A stretch of DNA of 64,000 bases from Cymbidium sinense (Eukaryota > Streptophyta > Magnoliopsida > Asparagales > Orchidaceae), in contig CM038215.1 of the NCBI GenBank assembly GCA_021442155.1, positions 281,902,413-281,966,412 of the forward strand, written 5' to 3'. The translations under genes and the position numbers were made by a program. Shown piece after piece: positions 50,240-60,016 of the stretch. Below the pieces are notes generated by a model. It did not search any database. It was given only the letters and a program-made list of their open reading frames with translations, and was not told the origin of the DNA. How positions within the stretch are numbered: the stretch's first letter is position 1; every line of letters begins with the position of its first letter.

Positions 50240-50800
50240 CCAAAGGAGTATTGACCACCATATTAATTTAGCCCCTGGAACTCAACCAATCAAGGTAAAA
50301 AGTTACAGATACCCACATTTCCAGAAAACTGAAATTGAGAAACTTATAAAAGAAATGTTGGACAGTGGAATAATCAGAGAAAGCATCAGTCCATTTTCTT
50401 CCCCAGCACTTTTAATCAAAAAAGGATGGAACTTGGAGATTCTGTGTGGATTCTAGAGCTCTAAATAAAATAAAAATCTCTGACAGATTCCCAATTCCCA
50501 CCCCAGAAGAGCTTATGGATGAATTATATGGAGCCACAATATTTTTAAAGCTGGATTTAAGATCAAGATATCATCAAATCAGAATGGCTGAAGAAGATAT
50601 TTACAAAACTGCTTTTAGAACACATGAGGGGCACTATGAATTTCTTGCAATGCCATTTGGATTAACAAATGCACCCTCAACATTCCAAGCTATGATGAAT
50701 ACTGAAACCTCTCCTAAGGAAATTTGTATTAGTTTTTTTTATGACATCTTAATATACTACCTGAGCAACATCAAATCCATTTACAAACGGTGTTAGAAAA
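50240..50800 (+). pseudogene. Reverse transcriptase domain, catalytic box damaged
   Basis: Blocks in order: SIDHHINLAPGTQP, LIKEMLDSGIIRESISPFSS (about 50345-50405), a frameshift after a run of A near 50420, then [38 protein letters not shown] (first catalytic Asp) and [16 protein letters not shown]. The second catalytic region reads FFYDILIYY at about 50735-50760: the first Asp of the usual DD pair is Tyr, so the polymerase would be inactive even without the frameshift. The ORF then closes early. Confidence 0.88.
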
Positions 50801-51139
50801 ATTGAATAGATAGTCATTTATCAAGCCATCTAAATGCTCATTCATACAAGACAAAATTGAGTATTTAGGACACATTTTGTCTGCACAGGGTATAGCAGTG
50901 GATCCCAAAAAGATTCAAGCAGTACAAGCATGGCATTTACCCAACTCAGTCAAATAGTTAAGAGGGTTTTTGGGTTTAACTAACTATTACAGAAAGTTTG
51001 TTAAAAACTATGCAGCAATTGCATCCCCATTAACATCAATGCTAGCTAAACAATAATTTCAGTGGACAGAAGAATCAAAAGCAGCATTCACACAACTGAA
51101 ACAGGCTAAGGTATCCTTACCAATTTTAACATTTCCAAA

Positions 51140-51500
51140 TTTTTTTATACCTTTTATTCTGGAAACAGATGCCTTAGGTACAACAATAGGAGCAATATTA
51201 GTTCAAAACAATCATCCTCTTGCTTATTTCAGCAAGAAATTATCTCCAACATTACAGAAAACATCAACATATGCTAGAGAACTTTATGCTATAACAGAAG
51301 TAGTAGGAAGATGGAGACAATATCTGTTAGGCAATAAATTCACTATAAGAACAGATCAAAAGAGCATAAGGGAGTTAATACAACAGACAATTCAGACTCC
51401 AGAACAGCAAAGGTTTCTTATTAAACTCCTGGGCTTTGATTATACCATTGAATATAAACCAAGGATCACCAATAAGGAAGCTGATGCCCTATCCAGAAAA
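51140..51500 (+). pseudogene. RNase H domain
   Basis: Reads FILETDALGTTIGAILVQ, then LAYFSKKLSPTLQKTSTYAR with ELYAI, RTDQKSIRELIQQ and NKEADALSR. The acidic residues expected for RNase H (D in ETDA, E in REL, D in RTDQ, D in EADALS) are all present. Stops upstream (50955-50957 and near 51055) lie in the RT-RNase H connection. Confidence 0.85.
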
Positions 51501-51581
51501 GCATACAATACAGAGGAAACAGTAACAACAGAAGGCTCAACACAACACATCTTATATGCTTATACTCAGCAGTTCACAACC

Positions 51582-52540
51582 TTGCTACAACAGATTAAAG
51601 AAGAAACACAATCTAATTTGGAACTAGAGCAGTTTCATAAACAAATTTCAGCAAGTCCAGAATTATTTCCCAATTACAGATGTACTAATGGACTGCTATA
51701 TTACAAAAATAGAATAGTCATATCAAAAGACTCTGAAATAAGAAATATGCTTATAAGAGAATTACATTCAACACCAGTTGGAGGACATTGGAGAATTAAG
51801 AGGACAGGGGCCAGAATTACTCAACAATTCTACTGGAAAAAGATGAAACAAGATATAAAACACTTCATAGCCACATGTCCAGTATGTCAACAGATCAAAT
51901 ATGATACTCAGAAACTTGCAGGGTTATTACAACCCTTACTTATTCCAACAGCCATTTGGGAGGAAGTATCAATGGATTTTATCATAGGTCTACCCAAATC
52001 CCACAACAAAACTGCTATACTAGTAGTAGTAGATAGACTTTCAAAGTATGCTCATTTCTCAGCCCTTCCAACTTATTTTATAGCTACCTACATAGCTCAA
52101 ACTTTCATTTCAGACATAGTTAAACTGCATGGAATTCCACAAGCAATAGTTTCAGACAGAGATCCTATCTTTATGAGCAATTTTTAGCAAGAACTATTCA
52201 AATTAAGTGGAACAACATTAAGCCATAGTAGTGCTTATCATCCTCAATCTGATGGCCAAACAGAGGTAACAAATAAAACACTAGAATAATACCTAAGAAG
52301 TTTTGTATTGGAGACACCCAAAAATTGGCTACAATTTCTCCCATGGGCAGAGTTTTCCTATAATACATCCATTAACACTTTCACAAAAATAACTCATTTC
52401 CAAATAATATATGGCAGACTACCACCTGAAGTTATACCATATAATGGCAATACAGCTACCAATATAGAAGTAGAAACATTACTGCAACAAAGGGACACCG
52501 TACTGAATCAAGAAAAACTTACAAGAAGCTCAGAATAGAA
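51582..52540 (+). pseudogene. Integrase domain
   Basis: Zinc-binding HHCC region: ELHSTPVGGHW and FIATCPVCQQIKYD. Catalytic core: first Asp in SMDFIIGLP, second in IVSDRDPIF, Glu in SDGQTEVTNK, giving a complete D,D-E set. TAG at 52185-52187 and TAA at 52287-52289 interrupt it between and after these residues. It continues NWLQFLPWAEFSYNTS (52320-52370). It would insert the cDNA into the host genome. Confidence 0.9.
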
Positions 52541-52699
52541 TGCAACAAATATCAAACAAACACAGAAGGGAGCTTCAATTTAATATAAATGATCTAGTAT
52601 TAGTTAAATTACAACCATACAAATAGACATCAGTTTCAAAGAAACCCTATACAAAGCTGCAAAGACAGTATTATGGTCCTTTTAAAGTTCTACAGAAAG

Positions 52700-53028
52700 T
52701 AGGGATTATGGCTTACAAAGTAGACCTTCCAGAAACAGCAAGGATTCACAATGTCTTCCATGTATCTAGACTTAGGCAATTCAGACAAGATTCAAAAATT
52801 CACCCAGCCATATTACCTACTCAATTCTTAGAAGGGCATCCTCTGGTCAGACCCATCAAAATTTTAGATCAGAGGATAAGAATACAAGGAGACAGACCAA
52901 TCACAGAAGTCTTAGTACAATGGGAAGGTATCCTAGAAACAGAGACTTCTTGGGTGGAAATTAAGGAATTCCAGGGAACTTTTCCTAACTTTGACCTTGA
53001 GGACAAGGTCAATGTGTGGGGGGAGTAA
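52700..53028 (+). pseudogene. Integrase C-terminus with chromodomain-like tail
   Basis: IHNVFHVSRLRQF is the conserved Ty3/gypsy integrase end. The tail has TEVLVQWEGILETETSWVEI and TFPNFDLEDKV, the pattern of the chromodomain-like tail of plant chromoviruses, thought to steer insertion to chromatin marks. The stop TAA at 53026-53028 abuts the first base of the 3' LTR. An in-frame TAG lies upstream at 52624-52626. Confidence 0.85.
53014..53025 (+). other. Polypurine tract candidate
   Basis: GTGTGGGGGGAG lies just before the 3' LTR start (53029) and overlaps the end of the coding region; this is where plus-strand priming occurs. Confidence 0.7.
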
Positions 53029-54256
53029 TGATATGACTCCATATCCTCAAATAGACAACAAAGGCAAAAGGGAAAGAAGAATTCCAAGTTGGCTAAAGGA
53101 CTTCACAACATAAACATAAGTAATTACTCAGGACAGTAAGGAGGGACAAATACAACCATACTTTACAGAGACTAAACAGACAGACAAGATATAATAACAA
53201 CAGAAAAGAAAAGATTACAAGTATACTAATTCAGAGTAAAATAAATACAAATATTACATAGTACAAATACAACATGTCCGAATAAGACTAGAACCAAAGA
53301 TCACTAGAATGATAACAACAGCAAAGATTAAAATCCCAAAGTAACACCACGAAGGACAAAGACAATAATATAGATAAAAAAAACCCCGCAGCAGTTATCA
53401 ATGTAATTTAGAATCGAACTCAAGAATCAAGAAATCAAATAACAAAATAAGTCGTATTTTGTAAATGTAATGGATGAAACAACAAGATCTATCGGAAATC
53501 AAGAAGATCGACGACTAAACCAACTAATATTCCAGAGAGAGAGAAGTAAGAAAAAGTGAATAAATGATCCATTGTAACAGAAAGTCATTACTCATGTAAA
53601 GAAGGCTTAGAGATAGGTTAGACAAATAGTATAAATAGAGGATAACAGACAAACAGAGGGGTAATCAACATTTTTTGAAAGAACTTATCTTCTTCAAGCT
53701 TCTTCTTCTTCTTCTCCTCGCTCATCTTTTCCTCCTGGTTATCTCGCCGAACCATTCTCACCGAAAACCCTAGGGATTCTCCTCCTCTCGCTCTCGCTCT
53801 CATCCCTCGGCCGACGGCTCGAATGGTCGAAGGAAACAAAACAAAAGCCTTGCTTAAGGAAAGCTTCCTCTAGAAGCTTCATCCCACGACCTAGAAACAG
53901 CCACATTAACCCAAATCAAGGGCTCAGATTCATTCCAAGGAGCACAGAACAAGGCAAGGGATCAAGCCATGCAGAAGGCCACACGTGGAACCCACTAATC
54001 AAGAAACAATAACCACTGATCGAAATACAAATCCAATGGTGAAAAGATCCAATCAAATCTGACGGTTCAGAGCTCAGTTCAAAAGAAACTCAATCCAAGT
54101 GCTAGATCCAACGAAGCACAAAGGGCGCAAATCCAACGGTTCAGAAAGCACCCGATACTTCTCCCCGATTTTCAATTAACTCAGCCGGGTTCAGACCACT
54201 CAGAGTGAGTCAACTCACTGAACTAAACTCAAATCTCACCCAACTAGATCCTATCA
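53029..54256 (+). repeat. 3' LTR
   Basis: It runs from TGATATGACTCC to GATCCTATCA, a TG...CA structure of 1228 bp, with TATAAATAG at 53630-53638. Compared with the 5' LTR it has many short losses, often CAG or CTG reduced to CG. Confidence 0.93.
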
Positions 54257-55010
54257 AACTATTTTATTTTATACCTAGAGAGCATAAGGTGTGATGCATC
54301 ATAAAGTCCCTTAGAACAAATTCATCAAACGGAGCATTAACGGTAACATGCCTTCAACCCTGGGCTTGAGCTTTTATGTTTTGGCACATTAATTCTGAAT
54401 TTCCAACATACCCTACAATTATCCTATCGTGATAATGGGACGTGATTTAGAATTATCCTACTATGAATAATTATTAGCCAAGAAAGAAAGAAAATTAGAA
54501 ATTGTATGAAGTAGCAAGCATTACAAAACACTACCAACAAGGGAACAAGCGTTAAAAAAGAGCAAAAAAGAACATAGGGTAGCAAGAAAAAAGCATAAAA
54601 GAACATGGGGTAGCTTGAATGAAATGAGATTAAGTACTATGACCTTGTGATTTGTTAGATAGAATAGATGGTTGCTGTTCGTTCTTTATAGTGTGGGTGC
54701 AAAATCGGCCTCACAACTGCCTTAATAATGCTAATTACGAACTAGGCTTTGTTTCCACAATATCTATGTAATACTTCTTATTATTATATGGAACCATGAT
54801 CTCACCCGTAGTCAAGCAAGAGTAGTTCCTCAATGTCCTTTCCAAGTCGCAAAGTTCCAAGAAATATGGATTTTACTAGTTTAGAATCTTCCGATATATC
54901 AAATAAGCCAACGAGTGGTCAAACCTACATGGCCTTGAGATTTGAAATATCTAAGAAGTCTTTGTGTGTGTGGTCGCCTTGACATATGTTCCTTAGAGTA
55001 GCACTCTTGA
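54257..55010. repeat. Duplicated segment, copy 2 (middle part of UFD1 locus)
   Basis: Collinear with 28665-29457 but shorter, and joined directly to the end of the 3' LTR. It ends inside a UFD1 exon at TAGAGTAGCACTCTTGAT, where unrelated GC-rich sequence begins. Confidence 0.9.
54644..54846 (-). pseudogene. UFD1: UFD1 copy 2, exon 'LERTLRNFSC'
   Basis: The counterpart of 29284-29067, 203 bp instead of 218, so the frame is lost in several places. The acceptor reads TTGCGA in place of TTGCAG, and a CTATAAAG-like end block is shortened. Pieces of the DSIMVPYNN region are still readable. Cut off from its neighbours by the retrotransposon and by the break at 55010, it cannot be functional. Confidence 0.8.
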
Positions 55011-55380
55011 TATAAATAAAGGACCCACAAGACTCAGCACCTGGCCATTCGCCCACCGAGCCGGGATCTCGCGTAGCCCATCGACCTGTATCCTGCACCG
55101 CCCAGCGACACTGCTCGCCTCGCTTCCGCCCCGCCCGACCACCCGCTCCGACACGCTTCGCTGTTCACAGACTGCCTCCCGGTTAGCTCCAGCTGCTCTG
55201 GCTAAACTGCGCTAATTGTTATATCTGTTCACGACGGCCCGTTTTCCAGATTCCGTCAGCCTGGACCCATTTTGGCCTGTTCACTCCACCAATTTACACA
55301 CCTTTCACCATTCAACCCGCAAGGCCACGGCCCAACCCCAATTCCTCCATCCAAGAGCCTCTTTCCTCCAGGTAAGTAGC
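55011..55380 (+). promoter_or_regulatory. Promoter-like block: TATA box, GC-rich leader, splice donor
   Basis: TATAAATAAA sits exactly at the junction with UFD1 copy 2 (55011-55020). It is followed by about 350 bp of strikingly GC-rich, C-rich DNA unlike anything else in the window, then a strong donor CTCCAG|GTAAGT (GT at 55372-55373). This layout fits the promoter and first non-coding exon of a gene, or the LTR promoter and leader of an element whose body includes the minisatellite and R-b. No protein is recognised downstream. Confidence 0.4.
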
Positions 55381-55584
55381 CTCCTTCCTCATTAATAAAA
55401 CTACAAGGTCGGCTCTTCCTCCAACTCAACCATAAAATCACTAGTCCACTCTTCAAACCTTATTTCAGAACTAACCCTATGATTATTTTGGCCTGCTTTT
55501 GTAATCCACCACAAAATCGCCCATTCATGATCCTTCCAAGCTCGCAACCCATCCAAATTTTGTCATTTTGTTACAAGAATCGGA

Positions 55585-56075
55585 GAAGAACATCGTCAGC
55601 AGATGAATTCTTCCTTCAATTTTCGGCGTCGCACCCCTCGCTTTAGCTGTCCAGTTTTCACTGCATCACAAATCGGGAAAGAACATCGTCAGCAGACAAA
55701 TTCTTCCTTTGATTTTCGGCGTCGCACCCCTCGCTTTAGCCTTCCAGTTTTCGCTGCGCCGCAAATCGGGGAAGAACATCATTAGTAGGCGAATTCTTCC
55801 TTCAATTTTGACGTCACCTCAAGCTTTATCCGCTTACGCATCGCAAATCGCAAGAACATCGGCGAATTCTTCTTTTGATTTCCGTCGATTCTCGCTTTAG
55901 CCATCCGTTCACGACCAGAATCGGGAAGAACATCGTCAGCTGGCGAATTTTTCCTTCGATTTCTGGTGTCGTACCCTTTGCTTTAGTAGCCCGTTTTCGC
56001 TGCGTGGCAAAAACATCGTTAGCATGCAAATTCTTCTTTCGATTTCCGGCGTCGCACTCCTTGCCTTACATTTTC
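55585..56075 (+). repeat. ~93-bp minisatellite (about 6 units)
   Basis: Units start at GAAGAACATC-like cores at 55585, 55678, 55771, 55851, 55925 and about 56008, spacings 93, 93, 80, 74 and 83. A full unit has GTCAGCAGA, GAATTCTTCCTTC, a TTTTCGGCGTCGCACCCCTC block, a CGCTTTAGCCTTCC block and GCGCCGCAAATCGGG. Shorter units lack small CG-rich strings. The same family heads R-a at 5990-6260. Translated frames look like Arg/Phe/Ser-rich repeats but are only the minisatellite. Confidence 0.92.
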
Positions 56076-56169
56076 AATTGCATACCTAACCCCATTTCTT
56101 TGCATAGCCTTGCAGCGCGCCGAAAAATGCATCGGAATATATGGGATTTGTGAATGTGAATATATATGT

Positions 56170-58140
56170 GTTTGTGTTTCTTTGCAGGTTTGAAGACCTC
56201 GTTGTGCTCAGCAAGGAGCGACGATGAAAAAATAGGCTGTGGTGTCGCAAGACGCCGCTCACTACGCTCAGCAGGGCGTACCGAGTAAGCCACCACTTGT
56301 TAGATGTCGCTCCCCCAGATAAAATGCTGCCAAAATTTTGTTTAATTTCCAGACTTAGAAAAAAAAGGGGGGGATGAATATATATTGCATTATATGTCCT
56401 CTTTAAGGTTTAAAAATCTCATCGTGTTCAGCAGGATGCGAGAAGATGAAAACCGGCTGTGGTATCGCAAGACATCACTCGCTATGCTCAATAGAGCGCA
56501 CCGAGTAAGCCAAAATACCCCCGATGCAGCCCCCTACATGGGGATGACACCTAGAGGCTACCGAAATTGCGTCAAATCTTTTGACTTAGAAAAAATGGGA
56601 GAGTGAAATGAGCTGACTTAAGAGCGCTAAATAGGGAAACTTGTAGCTAACTTTAAACTAAAAAGCGGGAAGCAAGAAAAAGGGGGGAACCTTTAAAGCA
56701 AACTTTGAAAGAATAGAATATTCATTTAAAATTTAAGTAAAGTTTGGGGGAGGTTAATATTAAACTCACAAACTTTAGGAGAGGTTAATATTAAACTCAC
56801 AAACTCTAATTATAATCCTCTATAGCTTAAATTGAAGCGGTAAAGTGAATTTCCTTTTCTTGTAAATTCCTCAAAATTAAACAAGCTTTAATTGGAATTG
56901 AGGGGACTAATGCCACACTCACAACAAACTTGCAATAAACTCAAAATCTAAGTATTAATCCAAATTGAATTTAATAACTCTTATATGAATGTGGAGGTGA
57001 TTATTATGCTAGCTAATAAGCATGAGTAAGGCTAAAACAACAAACATTGAAATCGATAATTTATAAAAATTGATGTAAACTGAGCATAATCAAGTTGAGA
57101 AAATTACAAAAACTTAATAGATAAACTAAGTGCAAACAATGTGTTAAACTACAATCTAAATCAAAAGGCCTTCTTCGCCACCGAATCTGCAACCCTTTAA
57201 ACAAGCAAACAGAAGGCGATATTAAATCCAATTCTACAAAAATCATAGGGCCTCCTTTGATAAAATAATTAAGGAATTTCATCTTAACTATGATTTTCAA
57301 AATCAATGATTTCATTAAGTAGATGAAATTAGCTAAGCTATAAATTCTTGCATGTGCTCGGACATAGAGATTTCAAGTGCAAATTTTAATATCTGAAAAG
57401 GTTGCGCAGACTAAATTAGAATTAAATGAAAATACAAAATCAATCTCATAACTCAGAAATGAAAATTACATAAAGTCTTAAATACACCCGCATGTGCTCC
57501 GACACTATGCTGAATGCTGAAATTCAAGTGTCTGAGGATGTTGCGCGAGTTGCTTCCCGGTTTAGTCTTAAGACCGGGTCCGGGTTAACAAAACCTAAAA
57601 AAAACCTATAATAAGAGTTTCAAATCAGTAAAATATCTGAGAAACTGATTCTGTTAGGTGATAGTAGATATAATCCTCTATTAGCAGCTAAACAGAGTTG
57701 ATATGATCTAAAGCTCTTAAATATATTCAGATTAATCAATTTTTTAAATCAAATTAACTCAAATTGAATGTCAATCTAAAAATCGTTTAAATGAAATTCT
57801 ATCATTAAAAGCTTAAAATAAAACTTAATCTACCCACCTTCTGTAACTGTCTGTCGGGAGTGACAAATTAAGAAAACTCTAGCTCATAAAGGAGCTAATG
57901 TCAAATCAAATATTTTACTATGTTCACTCTCAATCAATCTCACGCCAGTAAGGACGTGGCCCGTGTCCTCTGACTGCGTGGCTTAGCCAATAGGCTCCAC
58001 AGATGAAGTAGTCACGACCAGAGTCCTTTGAGTTGTAAAGCCATTGAACCAGCCAGTAAATGGTGTAAGAACTCCTCTCTATCTGACAAGTCGATTCTGA
58101 CAAATTGGTCAAGCTCGTCATTTAGCATGTCCTGAATAAG
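56170..58140 (+). repeat. Dispersed repeat R, copy b
   Basis: Follows the minisatellite as in R-a. Landmarks include GGCTGTGGTGTCGCAAGAC, CCGAGTAAGCCA, GACTTAGAAAAAATGGGAGA, AACTATAAATTCTTGCATG, TCTTAAGACCGGGTCCGGGT and TTAGCAGCTAAACAGAG. It has extra sequence near 56700-56930 compared with R-a and R-c, including a doubled AACTCACAAACT block, and it diverges from them after about 58030. No protein was recognised. Confidence 0.78.
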
Positions 58141-58356
58141 GCAGCATACTAATGACAAATTTTGTCAAAATTCCGTAAGCCATCGCAATCAAAGCCGAAA
58201 TGATCCAAGTTCTATGGCCGACCCAAATGATCAACTAGTTTTCAACAAACATGACTCACTCCATGCGCGAATCATATTTGTTGGGGGGCATTTTTTGACC
58301 TCCACATATGTGTCATAAATCAAGATAAGCCCATAAATAAAATTCGGCAGACTTCG

Positions 58357-59226
58357 GAAGTGATAGTGCGCAAATTGAGGCTCAAAATGCACCGGACATC
58401 ACTGAAAATGGTCGAAATGACCTCCGATTGACAACTGGACTTCACCGTTGCGTTCAGAACATCGAAATTGATCAGAATATAGATATTGCAAAATCTAATG
58501 ATCAATCGATTAAACGCTCGAGCTAATAAGGTGTCGACACACATATTAGAGTAGAGATATTGCAACGATGTCCGAACGACCTCAATTCATGAAATTGATC
58601 ACCCCGTTAGTTCAAAATATTGAAAACTATCAAATGAGACTGTCTGCGCTCAATTTGGACGAGTCTGTGCAAATGTCGAATGATTTGAAGTGATAGCACG
58701 CAAAACGAGGCTGAAATACACTAGACGTCACCAAAATCAATCCAAAGGACCTCCGATCGATGAAGGGACTTTTCCATATCGTTCATAACATCAAAATTGG
58801 TCAGGATATAAATATAGCATAACTTAATGATCAACTAATCAAGTGCTCGAGTTGTCACCATGCTTGCACGCATATCAAGGTCAGGAGGCACCGATGCATG
58901 CCAAATGACCCCCGTTCATAAAATTGATTGCGTCGTTAGCTTTGAAATATCAAAATCTATCAAATGAGACTGTTCGCGCTCAATTCGGATGAGTCTGTGC
59001 AAATGTCGAATAATCGGAAGTGGTAGCGCGCAAATCGGGCTGAAATACACAAGACGTCGTCAAAACTAAACCAAATGACCTCCGATCGACGAACAGACTT
59101 CGCCATCGCGTTCAGAACATCGAAATTAGTAATGATATAAATATTGCATGACTTGATGATTAACTGATCAAGCGTTCGAGTCGTGAATGTGCCTGCACGC
59201 ATATCAAGGTCAGGAGGCGCCGATGA
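58357..59226. repeat. 330-bp tandem satellite (2 full units plus a partial)
   Basis: GAAGTGATAGTGCGCAAA at 58357 recurs at 58687 and (as GAAGTGGTAGCGCGCAAA) at 59017: the period is 330 bp both times. Each unit holds TGACCTCCGAT, a CATCGAAATT-like block, an AAGTGCTCGAG-like block and, in the complete units, a TATCAAATGAGACTGT block. The third unit stops at about 59226 where segment A' begins. Two minus-strand ORFs repeat with the same period and have no family features. Confidence 0.93.
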
Positions 59227-59320
59227 GAATCATTCCCCGATCTTATAAAAATAATAATAAGCATGAAACCATTCCACAAGTAGTAGTAAAAAAATTAAAG
59301 TATGAGTTTATATAACATAC

Positions 59321-59414
59321 CTTCCCGATCTCGATACGACCATCCAACTGCAAAGTAATGTATACATTTTTATCGGGATTAACACCCTCGGACATTTGTT
59401 GATCACTTATCCAT
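59321..59414 (-). CDS. Open exon of unidentified gene (copy A')
   Basis: A 94-bp minus-strand exon with acceptor TTTTAG and donor AAG|GTATGT, open in one frame: WISDQQMSEGVNPDKNVYI, continuing LQLDGRIEIGK (31 residues). Codon-level integrity and both splice signals suggest a real exon or a recent copy of one. In copy A the same exon has lost frame. I do not recognise the protein. Confidence 0.45.
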
Positions 59415-60016
59415 CTAAAAATGAATGTAAGATGATGATAAGTGCATGATAGTTCAAGAACAATTTCAAAGCTCAATGCTTGTTAATAGAAAAAACATGT
59501 ATAAAAGAGATTTTGCATCGTCATCATCATTATCATTTTCATAATTAATGTTATTCTAACTCCTTTAGCTTGCCTTTATGAATACCAATAAATATTCTTG
59601 TATATTAAGTGCTCTATGAGATGTTAACTATGTTGTGCAAATTTTTTAAATGCAATCTTCAGCATGCCTATCATCTTTCATAATCTTTACATACAAATTT
59701 TATCCACTATCTTATTAGTGCATTTTCTACCCTCAATATAAACTTAAAACTATATAAAATTTTCAACATCTTATCTTGAATAGATGCAACTCCAACTATC
59801 TCTTATCTTAAATAGATGACATTAATGTGACAAAACAAATGAGGGGAATTGAATTTTGTTGTGAAAAAAAAATCTTCATAAACTAGAAATCAACAACCAA
59901 AATTTTGAAATCAATTTTAGGTATGTTATCGAGGAAAAAGTTCTACAATTAGCTCAACTCATTGTAAACTCTACACATGCATGCATATTAACGTAAAATG
60001 ATCATTATGTAGCTTA

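Larger units (their letters stand above)
47285..54256 (+). mobile_element. Ty3/gypsy chromovirus-type LTR retrotransposon
   Basis: The element has a 5' LTR (47285-48550), a primer-binding-like site, gag, protease, reverse transcriptase, RNase H, integrase, a chromodomain-like C-terminus and a 3' LTR (53029-54256), all on the + strand. The order RT-RNase H-integrase places it in Ty3/gypsy (Metaviridae), and the C-terminal chromodomain-like part points to a plant chromovirus; I cannot fix the clade. It is decayed, with stops and frameshifts in every domain. It separates the two halves of UFD1 copy 2. No target-site duplication can be shown because the first ~11 bp of the 5' LTR and its original flank are missing. 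Confidence 0.93.

Noticed and set aside
55585..56075. CRISPR-like regular repeats
   Set aside because: Whole units repeat head to tail without unique spacers, in a plant nuclear setting; this is a minisatellite.
58320..59202. Two similar ~80-residue minus-strand ORFs as a duplicated gene
   Set aside because: They repeat because the 330-bp satellite repeats; the peptides have no recognisable features.
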